A stretch of DNA of 64,000 bases from Bradyrhizobium iriomotense. Its GTDB lineage: Bacteria; Pseudomonadota; Alphaproteobacteria; Rhizobiales; Xanthobacteraceae. The translations under genes and the position numbers were made by a program. The notes under the pieces were generated by a model that saw nothing but the letters and a program-made list of their open reading frames with translations, had not been told where the DNA came from and made no database searches. Positions 18,959 through 27,636 of this stretch are shown here, piece after piece. The number at the start of each line of letters is the position of its first letter. Position 1 is the first letter of the stretch. The stretch spans positions 310,001-374,000 of the forward strand of contig NZ_JAFCLP010000001.1 in assembly GCF_018129405.1 (NCBI RefSeq). Direction: 5' to 3'.

Positions 18959-19923
18959 GATTTGACGAGGCCGACCGATTTCAGCACGTCGGTGACGCGC
19001 ACCGTCTCCTTCTTCAGGAAGTCGGCGAAGGCGTCGCCGCCGAGATAGGCGTCCTCCCAGCCCTTCTGCTTGAGGATCTCCTTCCAGGCGTCCGACTTCA
19101 CCATCTTCTCGACCGCATCGCTCAAAGTCTTGCGCTGCTCCGGCGTGATGCCGGGAGGCGCGACCACCGAACGCCAATTGGCGATCACGAGGTCGATGCC
19201 CTGCTCCTTGAATGTCGGGATGTCGCTGCCTGCGATACGCTTCTCCGAGGTCACGCCGATCGCGCGCAGCTTGCCGGACTTGATCTGCCCTTCGTACTCG
19301 CTAAGCCCCGAAATGCCCGCGGTGACCTTGCCACCGAGGATCGCGGCGAGCGACTCGCCGCCGCCGGAGAACGGGATGTAATTGATCTTCTTGGCGTCGG
19401 CGCCGACGGCGCCGGCGAACAGCGCCGCCATCACATGGTCGACGCCGCCGGCCGAGCCGCCGGCGAAGGTCACCTTGGCGATATCGGCCTTCACTGCGGC
19501 CGCCAGATCCTGCGCAGTCTTGATCGGCGAATTTGCGGGCACCACGATCACCTGGATTTCCTCGGTGAGGCGCGCGATCGGCGTCACCTGGTCGAGGGTG
19601 ACAGGCGACTTGTTCATGGCGAGCGCGCCGACCATGACGAAGCCGTTGACCATCATCTGGTTGCCGTCGCCCTTGGCGCCGTTGACGAACTGCGCGATGC
19701 CGACGCTTCCGCCGGCGCCGGGAACGTTGGTGACCTGGACGCTGCGCGCCACGCCGGAGGCCACCAGCGCCTGCTGCATCGAGCGCGCGGTCTGGTCCCA
19801 GCCCCCGCCCGGGGCCGCCGGCGCCATCAGCTTGAGCTCGAGCTGCTGGGCGAAGGCAGGCGTCGCTGCCGCAAGGGTCAGCGCGACGGCCGCGCCGACA
19901 AGGCACGCGGGAAATCGAAACAT
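18955..19923 (-). CDS. tctC: Tripartite tricarboxylate transporter substrate-binding protein (TctC/Bug family)
   Basis: A 322-residue periplasmic receptor. A signal peptide ending AFAQQ is followed by ELKLMAPAAPGGGWDQTARSMQQAL, the Bug-family first ligand-binding loop, then NVPGAGGSVGIAQFVNG and FAGGSAGGVDHVMAALF. Bug proteins bind carboxylates through two water molecules. It heads the tctCBA operon, 114 bp downstream of an IclR gene on the same strand. Its closeness to gcl and ade hints at a C2-C4 or purine-derived acid, but this is a guess. Confidence 0.92.
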   Translation of the reverse strand: MFRFPACLVGAAVALTLAAATPAFAQQLELKLMAPAAPGGGWDQTARSMQQALVASGVARSVQVTNVPGAGGSVGIAQFVNGAKGDGNQMMVNGFVMVGALAMNKSPVTLDQVTPIARLTEEIQVIVVPANSPIKTAQDLAAAVKADIAKVTFAGGSAGGVDHVMAALFAGAVGADAKKINYIPFSGGGESLAAILGGKVTAGISGLSEYEGQIKSGKLRAIGVTSEKRIAGSDIPTFKEQGIDLVIANWRSVVAPPGITPEQRKTLSDAVEKMVKSDAWKEILKQKGWEDAYLGGDAFADFLKKETVRVTDVLKSVGLVKS

Positions 19924-20036
19924 GGGGGCATTCTCCAGGCTGGTGCGGACGTGTTGATCGTTTGCCGCATTGTGTCGTTTGGTCGCATATCAGCCAAAAC
20001 GGCCGATGCTGTCCAGCGACAGGCCTGGGTTCCCGG

Positions 20037-20879
20037 TCAGCTGGAGGTCGGCATCACCCCGCCGAGCGCGACGGTCAGTTCAGCGGCGACTTCGCGCACG
20101 ATTTGGCCGATTTCCGGTAGCCTGTCGTCGGTCAGGCGGCTGGTCATGCCTGAGACGGAGATCGCGGCCAGCGGCTCGGCGCAGTCGCTGTAGACGACTG
20201 CGGCAATACAGCGCAGGCCCATGCAGGCCTCCTCGTCGTCGACCGCAAAGCCCTGTTTGCGGATCTTTTCCAGCTCCCTGAACAGGTCGCTCGGCCGCAC
20301 GATCGACTTTCCGGTCAGGCGGGGCATGCCGTGATGGCGGATGACGGCGCCGACGTCCTCGTCGGAATAGGTCGCAAGCACCGCCTTGCCGACGCCCGAC
20401 GTCACCATGGGGACGCGGCCGCCGACCTTGGTCAGCGAGCGCATGATCTCGCGGCTCTCCATGCGGGTCAGCACGATGATGAACTCGTCGTCGACGACGG
20501 CGAGATTGGCGGTTTCGCGGGTGAGATCGCGCAGCTTGCGCAAGTAAGGAACGGCCTGCGCCGAGAAATTGCGCCGCCGGGCGAAGCTGGCGCCCACCGT
20601 GAAGCTGCGGACGCCGACATGCCATTTGGATTCGGCGCGGTCGAACTGTACGAAGCGGCGGCTTTCCAGGGTCGCCAGCAGGCGGTGCACGGTCGAGGCC
20701 GACAGGCCGGTGCGCACGGCAAGATCGCTGAGGCGATAGCCCTCGTCGTCCTCGGCCAGCGTTTCAAGAATCGACAGCGCGCGGTCGACGGACTGAACGC
20801 CGCCGTCGCGCGCCTCATGCTCGGCCTCCAATGGCGACCGGGCTTCGAGCGATTTGCGCCGGATCACGTTCTTGCTCAT
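20037..20879 (-). CDS. IclR-family transcriptional regulator
   Basis: A 280-residue regulator: N-terminal winged helix (VQSVDRALSILETLAEDDEGYRLSD split by RTGLSASTVHRLLATLESRRF) and C-terminal IclR effector domain (VVDDEFIIVLTRMES, RVPMVTSGVGKAVLA, FAVDDEEACMGLRCIAAVV). The ATG at 20879 gives family length; the upstream extension runs into a repeat. It sits upstream of tctCBA and near gcl, and IclR proteins often control glyoxylate, allantoin or aromatic pathways, so control of these neighbours is likely but unproven. Confidence 0.9.
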   Translation of the reverse strand: MSKNVIRRKSLEARSPLEAEHEARDGGVQSVDRALSILETLAEDDEGYRLSDLAVRTGLSASTVHRLLATLESRRFVQFDRAESKWHVGVRSFTVGASFARRRNFSAQAVPYLRKLRDLTRETANLAVVDDEFIIVLTRMESREIMRSLTKVGGRVPMVTSGVGKAVLATYSDEDVGAVIRHHGMPRLTGKSIVRPSDLFRELEKIRKQGFAVDDEEACMGLRCIAAVVYSDCAEPLAAISVSGMTSRLTDDRLPEIGQIVREVAAELTVALGGVMPTSS

Positions 20880-20893
20880 CGCGACCTGACCGT

Positions 20894-21040
20894 TCTCCCT
20901 CGCCCCGCTTGCGGGGAGAGGGTCGGGGTGAGGGGGAGCTTCCACAAGGACGGTGAGAGTTGGACTCGCGGAGAGTCCCCCTCACCCGAATTCGAGCCTT
21001 GCTCGAATTCGGCCTCTCCCCGCGAGCGGGGAGAGGCGAA
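20894..21040. repeat. Palindromic intergenic repeat (RPE-like, second copy)
   Basis: Same family as 731-884: hairpin arms CTCGCCCCGCTTGCGGGGAG and CTCTCCCCGCGAGCGGGGAG flank GTGAGGGGGA / TCCCCCTCAC. An extra dyad CGAATTCGAG-ccttg-CTCGAATTCG lies at 20989-21012. It separates the iclR start from the end of the acyl-CoA synthetase gene. Confidence 0.75.
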
Positions 21041-21052
21041 CATCAAGACGAC

Positions 21053-23182
21053 TCAGAGCAGCCCTGCCCCGCGCGCCCATTTGTACTTGGCGCCGAGCAC
21101 CTCGACCGGCAGCTCGGTGGAGTAAGCGTAGGCCGGGATGCCGTGCTGGTAGAGATATTCGGCGGCTTCCTCGACCTCGACGTCGCCGGCGAGCGAGGCG
21201 ACCATGGGCTTCACAAAGCCCTTGGCCTCCATCTCCTTCTTCACCTCGACCATGTTGCGGGCGAACACCATCGGCGGGGTGACGATGGTGTGCCAGTAGC
21301 CGAGGATCAGCGCGTGGATGCGCTCATCCGACAGGCCGAGCTTCACGGTGTTGACGTAGGTGATCGGCGGCTCGCCGCCGGTGATATCCACAGGATTTCC
21401 GGCCGCGCCGAACGGCGGGATGAACTTGCGGAACGCCGCATCCAAATCCGGCGGCATCGACATCAGCGACAGGCCGTTGTCGACGCAGGAGTCCGACAGC
21501 AGCACGCCCGAGCCGCCGGCACCGGTGATGATCAAGACGTTCTCGCCCTTCGGCGTCGGCAGCACCGGCACGCCGCGGGCGAATTCGAGCAGCTGGCGCA
21601 GGCTGCGGGCGCGGATCACGCCGGACTGCTTGAACACGTCCTCATAGATGCGGTCGTTGCCGGCGAGCGCGCCGGTGTGCGAGGACGCAGCCTTCGCACC
21701 GGCCGAGGTGCGGCCGGCCTTGAGCACGACGACCGGCTTCTTCTTGGAGACGCGCTTGGCGGCTTCCGCGAAGGCGCGGCCGTCCTTGAGGTCTTCGCAG
21801 TGCTGCGCGATCAGATTGGTGTTCGGGTCCTGCTCGAAGAAGGCGAGCAGATCGTCCTCGTCGATATCGGATTTGTTGCCGAGGCCGACGATCGCCGACA
21901 CACCCATTTTCGCCGAGCGCGAGAAGCCGATGATGGCCATGCCGATGCCGCCGGACTGCGACGACAGCGCCGCGTGGCCCTTGACGTCATAGGCGGTGCA
22001 GAAGGTCGCGCAGAGATTGGCCGGCGTATAGTAGAAGCCGTAGATGTTCGGCCCCATCAGGCGGATGTCGTACTTCTTGCCGACCTCGACGATCTCGGCC
22101 TGCAGCTCCGGCGCGCCGGCTTCAGCGAAGCCCGACGGGATCAGCACCGCGCCCGGGATTTTCTTCTCGCCGCATTCGGTGAGCGCGGCAGCCACGAACT
22201 TGGCGGGGATCGCGAACACCGCGACGTCGATCACGCCCGGTACGTCCTTGACGCTCTTATAGGCCTTGTAGCCGAGGATCTCGGCCGCCTTGGGATGGAT
22301 CGGATAGATCTCGCCCTTGTAGCCGCCGTTGATGAGGTTCTTCATCACGGAGTTGCCGATCTTGCCGTCCTCCGCGGAGGCGCCGACCACGGCGACCGCC
22401 TTCGGCTGCATGATGCGGTTCATCGCCGCGACGATCTCTTCGGTCGGGCGCGGCTTCGGCTTGGGAACATAGGCGAAATCGACGACGATGCGGACGTCGG
22501 CGGCGGTCGCGCCCTTCGGGGTCGCGAACACAGGGTTGAGGTCGAGCTCGACGATCTCGGGGAAATCGGTGACGAGCTGCGAGACCTTGACGATGACGTC
22601 CGCGAGCGCCGTGCGGTTCACCGGCTCGCCGCCACGAACGCCCTTCAAAATCTCGTGCGCCTGGATGCCGTCGAGCATCGAGAGCGCGTCTTCCTTGGTC
22701 GCGGGCGCGAGGCGGAAAGTGATGTCCTTCAGCACTTCGACCAGCACGCCGCCGAGGCCGAAGGCGACCAGCTTGCCGAACGAGCCGTCGGTGATCGAGC
22801 CGACGATGACCTCGGTTCCGCCGGCCAGCATCTGCTGCACCTGGACGCCCTCGATCTTGGCATCGGCCTTATACTTCTTGGCATTGCCGAGAATGGTCTC
22901 ATAGGCCTTCTCGGCATCCTCGACCGTCTTGAGGCCCACGATGACGCCGCCGGCCTCGGTCTTGTGGAGAATGTCCGGCGAGACGATCTTCATCACGACG
23001 GGGAAGCCCATGGACGATGCCATCTTGCCGGCCTCGCCCGCCGACTTGGCCACGCCTTCCTTCGGCACCGGAATGCCGTAGGCGTCGCAGACCAGCTTGC
23101 CTTCCGGCGCCGTCAGGCTGGTGCGGTTGTCCGCCTTGACCTGGTCGAGCACCTTGCGGACGGCATCTTTGGAATTGGACAT
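21053..23182 (-). CDS. ADP-forming acyl-CoA synthetase (acetate-CoA ligase family)
   Basis: A 709-residue fused NDP-forming acid-CoA ligase. Domain order is ATP-grasp first (residues about 10-225, with FPVVMKIVSPDILHKTEAGGV), then CoA-binding Rossmann (AVVGASAEDGKIGNSV, about 255-350) and succinyl-CoA-ligase-like domains with the phosphohistidine in ASSHTGALAG. It would make an acyl-CoA from acid, CoA and ATP. ATG at 23182 follows AAGGGAGAAG. It is divergent from gntR-oxc-frc across a region with two copies of a 17-bp palindrome, so it probably serves oxalate or formate metabolism, for example supplying oxalyl-CoA or formyl-CoA to prime Frc. The acid substrate is inferred from context. Confidence 0.85.
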   Translation of the reverse strand: MSNSKDAVRKVLDQVKADNRTSLTAPEGKLVCDAYGIPVPKEGVAKSAGEAGKMASSMGFPVVMKIVSPDILHKTEAGGVIVGLKTVEDAEKAYETILGNAKKYKADAKIEGVQVQQMLAGGTEVIVGSITDGSFGKLVAFGLGGVLVEVLKDITFRLAPATKEDALSMLDGIQAHEILKGVRGGEPVNRTALADVIVKVSQLVTDFPEIVELDLNPVFATPKGATAADVRIVVDFAYVPKPKPRPTEEIVAAMNRIMQPKAVAVVGASAEDGKIGNSVMKNLINGGYKGEIYPIHPKAAEILGYKAYKSVKDVPGVIDVAVFAIPAKFVAAALTECGEKKIPGAVLIPSGFAEAGAPELQAEIVEVGKKYDIRLMGPNIYGFYYTPANLCATFCTAYDVKGHAALSSQSGGIGMAIIGFSRSAKMGVSAIVGLGNKSDIDEDDLLAFFEQDPNTNLIAQHCEDLKDGRAFAEAAKRVSKKKPVVVLKAGRTSAGAKAASSHTGALAGNDRIYEDVFKQSGVIRARSLRQLLEFARGVPVLPTPKGENVLIITGAGGSGVLLSDSCVDNGLSLMSMPPDLDAAFRKFIPPFGAAGNPVDITGGEPPITYVNTVKLGLSDERIHALILGYWHTIVTPPMVFARNMVEVKKEMEAKGFVKPMVASLAGDVEVEEAAEYLYQHGIPAYAYSTELPVEVLGAKYKWARGAGLL

Positions 23183-23340
23183 GTGGCTTCTCCCTTGACC
23201 TCGGTTCGTTCTTTGCAAAGCGCGCGCATGTTGCGGCCGCCCGTGATGCTTGCCATTCGCCGCGCTCTGTTCCATGCCGCGGAACGGAGTGGCATAAGCC
23301 TGAGACTACTCCGCCGGCTAGGATCAAAAATGGCTGGCGA

Positions 23341-23357
23341 TGGCATTTGGTATGCCA
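23341..23357. promoter_or_regulatory. 17-bp palindromic operator, site 1 (acs side)
   Basis: TGGCATTTGGTATGCCA, a 6-5-6 palindrome with perfect arms (TGGCAT/ATGCCA). It lies 159 bases upstream of acs and 65 bases from an identical-armed second site. Related sites stand before the oxlT genes and others in the 42-50 kb block. Confidence 0.75.
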
Positions 23358-23421
23358 GAAGCCAACTTGTCAAGCTCGGGCATGCCTTGGAACGCCGCAA
23401 AAAATAGGCAGCTTGACATTC

Positions 23422-23438
23422 TGGCATGTGGTATGCCA
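23422..23438. promoter_or_regulatory. 17-bp palindromic operator, site 2 (gntR-oxc-frc side)
   Basis: TGGCATGTGGTATGCCA, perfect 6-bp arms, centred 65 bp before the GTG start of gntR. Placement near the promoter fits autoregulation by the encoded FCD-type GntR protein, whose family binds short palindromes of this size. Confidence 0.78.
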
Positions 23439-23494
23439 AAAACTTTCCCGTCAATATTCCTGTAAAAGACGACTCCCACTGGAGGAGATTCGTC

Positions 23495-24226
23495 GTGTCA
23501 CTACGGAAACCAACCAAGGCGTTGCCGAACATGGCCGAGGCAGACATCGCAATCGTTCGTATTGCCCCGGAGAGCAGCTTCAAGAACAAGGCGTATGACG
23601 CCTTGAAGGAAGCCATCCTCAAGATGGACATCTACTCGACGCCCGAGCCGGTGATGCTCGATGAGCGCGCGCTGTCCGAACGACTGGGTGTGAGCCGCAC
23701 GCCGATCCGCGAAGCCATCGCGATGCTCGAGCAGGACGGTTTCGTGAAGACCGTTCCACGCCGCGGCATCATGGTGGTGCGCAGGACCAAGAGCGAGATC
23801 GTCGACATGATCCGCGCCTGGGCGGCGCTGGAGAGCATGGCCGCGCGCCTCATCACCACCACCGCGCGCAAGAAGGACATCACGGCGCTGCGCGACTTCT
23901 TCAAGGATTTCGGCAAGGACCGCCTGCCCGAGGATCATGTGGAGGAATACTCCAAGGCCAACATCGCCTTCCACCAGGCGCTGATCTCGCTGTCGGAATC
24001 CCCTGTCCTGGTCGATCTCACCAACGACCTGCTGCTGCATGTGCGCGGTTATCGCCAGCTGACCATCGGACGCAAGGATCGCACCGCGACCTCGCTGCCC
24101 GAGCATCTCGGCATGATCGAAGCACTCGAAGCGCGCGACACCGAGCTCGCCGAGAAGCGCGCCCGCGACCACACCCTTGGCCTTGCCGCTTACGTCGAAG
24201 CGCACGGCCAGGAACTGTTCACTTAG
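23495..24226 (+). CDS. GntR-family (FadR/FCD) transcriptional regulator, candidate oxalate regulator
   Basis: From the GTG at 23495 the product is 243 residues. GGAGGAG lies eight bases before it, which decides this start; an ATG at 23531 is the alternative. The N-terminal winged helix has [34 protein letters not shown] and [17 protein letters not shown]; the C-terminal all-helical FCD effector domain has [28 protein letters not shown] and a closing [12 protein letters not shown], with the histidines and aspartate that bind metal in this family. It precedes oxc by 61 bases and is likely cotranscribed with oxc-frc. It is the best candidate for reading the TGGMAT-N5-ATRCCA palindromes. Confidence 0.9.
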   Translation: MSLRKPTKALPNMAEADIAIVRIAPESSFKNKAYDALKEAILKMDIYSTPEPVMLDERALSERLGVSRTPIREAIAMLEQDGFVKTVPRRGIMVVRRTKSEIVDMIRAWAALESMAARLITTTARKKDITALRDFFKDFGKDRLPEDHVEEYSKANIAFHQALISLSESPVLVDLTNDLLLHVRGYRQLTIGRKDRTATSLPEHLGMIEALEARDTELAEKRARDHTLGLAAYVEAHGQELFT

Positions 24227-24287
24227 CAACGTTCACCAGAAGGGCGAAAAATTCGCCCCACTACTTGAGACCAGGGAGACAAGGCCC

Positions 24288-26021
24288 ATGCTGAATACCG
24301 CGACCAAGTCCGAAGCACCGGGCACCGAGCAGGAACTGACGGATGGCTTTCATCTCGTCATCGACGCGCTCAAGCTGAACGGCATCAACACTATCTATAA
24401 TGTGCCGGGCATCCCGATCACGGATTTGGGCCGCATGGCGCAGGCCGCCGGCATTCGCGTGATCTCCTTCCGCCACGAGCAGAACGCCGGCTACGCCGCA
24501 GGCATCGCCGGCTACCTCACCAAGAAGCCCGGCGTCTGCCTCACGGTGTCGGCGCCCGGCTTCCTCAACGGCCTCACCGCGCTCGCGCACGCCACCACGA
24601 ATTGCTACCCGATGATCCTGGTCTCGGGCTCCTCCGAGCGCGAGATCGTCGACCTCCAGCAGGGCGACTATGAGGAAATGGACCAGCTCGCGATTGCCAA
24701 GCCGCTGTGCAAGGCGGCCTATCGCGTGCTGCACGCCCAGGACATCGGCATCGGCTTTGCCCGCGCCATCCGCGCCGCGGTCTCGGGCCGTCCGGGCGGC
24801 GTCTATCTCGACCTGCCGGCAAAGCTGTTCGGCCAGGTGATGAACGCCGAGGCCGGCCAGAAGTCGCTGGTCAAGGTGATCGACGCTGCGCCCGCGCAGC
24901 TCCCCTCGCCCGCCTCGGTCAAGCGCGCGCTTGATGTCTTGAAGAACGCAAAACGTCCGCTCATCATCCTCGGCAAGGGCGCGGCCTACGCGCAGGCCGA
25001 CGAGGAGATCAAGAGCTTCGTCGAGAAGAGCGGCGTGCCGTTCCTGCCCATGAGCATGGCCAAGGGCCTCCTCCCCGACACCCATCCGCAGTGCGCCGGT
25101 GCGGCGCGCTCGACCGTGCTGAAGGACTCCGACGTCGTCATGCTGATCGGCGCCCGGCTGAACTGGCTGCTCTCGCACGGCAAGGGCAAGAGCTGGGGCG
25201 AAACGCCGAAGAAATTCATCCAGGTAGACATCGAGCCGAAGGAAATGGACTCCAACGTCGAGATCGTTGCGCCCGTCGTCGGCGACATCGGCTCGGTCGT
25301 CTCCGCCTTCAACCAGGCGATGGGCACCGGCTGGACCGCGCCGCCGGCCGACTGGACCAAGGCCGTCTCGACCAAGCGCGAAGAGAACGTCGCCAAGATG
25401 GCGCCGAAGCTCATGAACAACAAGTCGCCGATGGACTATCACGGCGCGCTCGGCGTGCTGAAGAACGTCGTCAAGGAGTATCCCGAGGCGATCCTCGTCA
25501 ACGAAGGTGCCAACACGCTCGACCTCGCCCGCGGCGTCATCGACATGTACCGCCCGCGCAAGCGTCTCGACGTCGGCACCTGGGGCGTGATGGGCATCGG
25601 CATGGGCCAGGCGATCGCGGCCGCGCTCGAGACCGGCCATCCCGTGCTCGCCGTGGAAGGCGACTCGGCGTTCGGCTTCTCCGGCATGGAGGTCGAGACC
25701 ATCTGCCGCTACAACCTGCCGATCTGCGTCGTCATCTTCAACAATGACGGCATCTATCGCGGCACCGACGTCAACGGCGCCAACTCCGATCCGGCAACCA
25801 CCGTGTTCGTCAAGGGCGCGCGTTACGACAAGATGATGGAAGCCTTCGGCGGCGTCGGCGTGAATGCCACCTCGCCCGACGAGCTCAAGCGCGCCGTCAA
25901 CGAGGCGATGAAGTCCGGCAAGCCGACGCTCATCAATGCGGTGATCGATCCGGCCGCGGGCTCGGAGAGCGGCCGCATTGGCAACCTCAATCCGCAGAGC
26001 GTCCTGCAGAAGAAGAAGTAA
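24288..26021 (+). CDS. oxc: Oxalyl-CoA decarboxylase
   Basis: A 577-residue ThDP enzyme converting oxalyl-CoA to formyl-CoA and CO2. It matches Oxalobacter Oxc (568 residues) closely: catalytic E64 in [23 protein letters not shown], the ADP-binding central domain, and the ThDP motif [19 protein letters not shown] followed by [10 protein letters not shown]. The ATG at 24288 follows AGGGAG; the frame is open 37 codons further up but that part overlaps gntR. It is followed 65 bases later by frc. The pair turns over oxalate with CoA recycled between them. Confidence 0.97.
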   Translation: MLNTATKSEAPGTEQELTDGFHLVIDALKLNGINTIYNVPGIPITDLGRMAQAAGIRVISFRHEQNAGYAAGIAGYLTKKPGVCLTVSAPGFLNGLTALAHATTNCYPMILVSGSSEREIVDLQQGDYEEMDQLAIAKPLCKAAYRVLHAQDIGIGFARAIRAAVSGRPGGVYLDLPAKLFGQVMNAEAGQKSLVKVIDAAPAQLPSPASVKRALDVLKNAKRPLIILGKGAAYAQADEEIKSFVEKSGVPFLPMSMAKGLLPDTHPQCAGAARSTVLKDSDVVMLIGARLNWLLSHGKGKSWGETPKKFIQVDIEPKEMDSNVEIVAPVVGDIGSVVSAFNQAMGTGWTAPPADWTKAVSTKREENVAKMAPKLMNNKSPMDYHGALGVLKNVVKEYPEAILVNEGANTLDLARGVIDMYRPRKRLDVGTWGVMGIGMGQAIAAALETGHPVLAVEGDSAFGFSGMEVETICRYNLPICVVIFNNDGIYRGTDVNGANSDPATTVFVKGARYDKMMEAFGGVGVNATSPDELKRAVNEAMKSGKPTLINAVIDPAAGSESGRIGNLNPQSVLQKKK

Positions 26022-26086
26022 GTCCTCCCCTTCAACCCATATTCCCTGTGGTTAGCAGGGGCAGACACAGAGTACGGAGCAACATG

Positions 26087-27364
26087 ATGACCAAAGCGCT
26101 CACGGGCGTTCGCATTCTCGACTTCACCCACGTCCAGTCCGGACCGACCTGCACGCAGCTGCTCGCCTGGTTCGGCGCCGACGTGATCAAGGTGGAACGC
26201 CCGGGCGTGGGTGACATCACCCGCGGCCAGCTGCAGGACATCCCGAACGTGGACAGCCTGTATTTCACCATGCTCAACCACAACAAGCGCTCGATCACGC
26301 TCGACACCAAGAACCCCAAGGGCAAGGAAGTCCTCACCGAGCTGATCAAGAAGTGCGACGTGCTGGTCGAGAATTTCGGCCCCGGCGTGCTCGACCGCAT
26401 GGGCTTCCCCTGGGAGAAGATCCACAGCCTCAACCCGAGGATGATCGTCGCCTCGATCAAGGGCTTTGGTCCCGGACCGTATGAAGACTGCAAGGTCTAC
26501 GAGAACGTCGCGCAGTGCACCGGCGGCGCCGCCTCGACCACCGGCTTCCGCGACGGCCTGCCGCTCGTCACCGGCGCGCAGATCGGCGACACCGGCACCG
26601 GCCTGCATCTCGCGATCGGCATCCTGGCCGCGCTCCACCAGCGCACCACGACCGGCAAGGGCCAGAAGGTCACCGCCGCGATGCAGGACGGCGTGCTCAA
26701 CCTCGCCCGCGTCAAGCTGCGCGACCAGCAGCGCCTCGCTCACGGCCCGCTCAAGGAATACAGCCAGTTCGGCGAAGGCATTCCGTTCGGCGACGCGGTG
26801 CCGCGCGCCGGCAACGATTCCGGCGGCGGCCAGCCCGGCCGCATCCTGAAGTGCAAGGGCTGGGAGACCGATCCCAACGCCTACATCTACTTCATCACCC
26901 AGGCCCCGGTCTGGGAGAAGATCTGCGACGTGATCGGCGAGCCGACCTGGAAGACCGATCCGAAGTACGCGAAGCCCGCGGCGCGCTTGCCCCACCTGAA
27001 CGAGATCTTCGGCCGCATCGAACAGTGGACGATGACGAAGACGAAGTTCGAGGCGATGGAAATCCTCAACAAGGATGACATCCCCTGCGGCCCGATCCTG
27101 TCGATGAAGGAGATCGCCGAGGACCAGTCGCTGCGCGCCACCGGCACCGTGGTCGAGGTCGACCACCCCACCCGCGGCAAGTACATCTCGGTCGGCAACC
27201 CGATCAAGCTGTCGGATAGCCCGAGCGACGTGCAGCGTTCGCCGCTGCTCGGCGAGCACACCGACGAGATCCTGCGCTCGGTGCTCGGCTTCAGCGATCA
27301 CCAGGTCGCCGACATCCACAAGTCCGGCGCACTCGACCCGCCGCAGAAGCAGGCCGCTGAGTAA
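26087..27364 (+). CDS. frc: Formyl-CoA:oxalate CoA-transferase
   Basis: A 425-residue class III CoA-transferase that moves CoA from formyl-CoA to oxalate, releasing formate. It aligns along its length with Oxalobacter Frc (428): [34 protein letters not shown], the catalytic aspartate D168 in [10 protein letters not shown], and the loop SGGGQPGR that gates the active site (three glycines here, four in Oxalobacter). GGAG seven bases before 26087 favours the second of two adjacent ATGs. A strong terminator follows, closing gntR-oxc-frc. Confidence 0.97.
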   Translation: MTKALTGVRILDFTHVQSGPTCTQLLAWFGADVIKVERPGVGDITRGQLQDIPNVDSLYFTMLNHNKRSITLDTKNPKGKEVLTELIKKCDVLVENFGPGVLDRMGFPWEKIHSLNPRMIVASIKGFGPGPYEDCKVYENVAQCTGGAASTTGFRDGLPLVTGAQIGDTGTGLHLAIGILAALHQRTTTGKGQKVTAAMQDGVLNLARVKLRDQQRLAHGPLKEYSQFGEGIPFGDAVPRAGNDSGGGQPGRILKCKGWETDPNAYIYFITQAPVWEKICDVIGEPTWKTDPKYAKPAARLPHLNEIFGRIEQWTMTKTKFEAMEILNKDDIPCGPILSMKEIAEDQSLRATGTVVEVDHPTRGKYISVGNPIKLSDSPSDVQRSPLLGEHTDEILRSVLGFSDHQVADIHKSGALDPPQKQAAE

Positions 27365-27390
27365 GCGACACCGCCTCGAACGATACGCAA

Positions 27391-27416
27391 GGGCCGCCCG
27401 AAGGGGCGGCCTTTTT
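27391..27416 (+). terminator. Rho-independent terminator after frc
   Basis: GGCCGCCC-GAA-GGGGCGGCC followed directly by TTTTT, 27 bases after the frc stop. Confidence 0.85.
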
Positions 27417-27636
27417 GCTTGTGAATGCGTGCAGTCGCAGGGCTCAAACTAAAAAATGGAAAAACAACCCCATGCACAGTAGCGCCCCCCTTGGCATCAA
27501 AGGGTATTTCTGATTTGGCGAAAATCGCTTTGACCCGTCGGGCAAAACAGGGGTAGAAGTCTATCATTGGGATTTGTCCGCCTGAGGTTCGTCATCGTGC
27601 CCGATACCAACGGGCATCCGGCTCTCCCCCACCCAT

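Noticed and set aside
23291-23301. TGGCATAAGCC near the acs start as a third operator copy
   Set aside because: Only the left half-site is present; no right arm at the 5-base spacing.
20960-23407. Plus-strand open frame of 815 codons over the acyl-CoA synthetase
   Set aside because: Antisense shadow; passes through a palindromic repeat and an operator, which a real gene would not.
27417-27636. Minus-strand frame of 89 codons (27298-27567) and the segment around 27540 with GACCCGTCGGGCAAAAC
   Set aside because: The frame runs into the frc terminator and frc itself and has no family. The segment may be the remnant of a common intergenic repeat, but I cannot define its ends.
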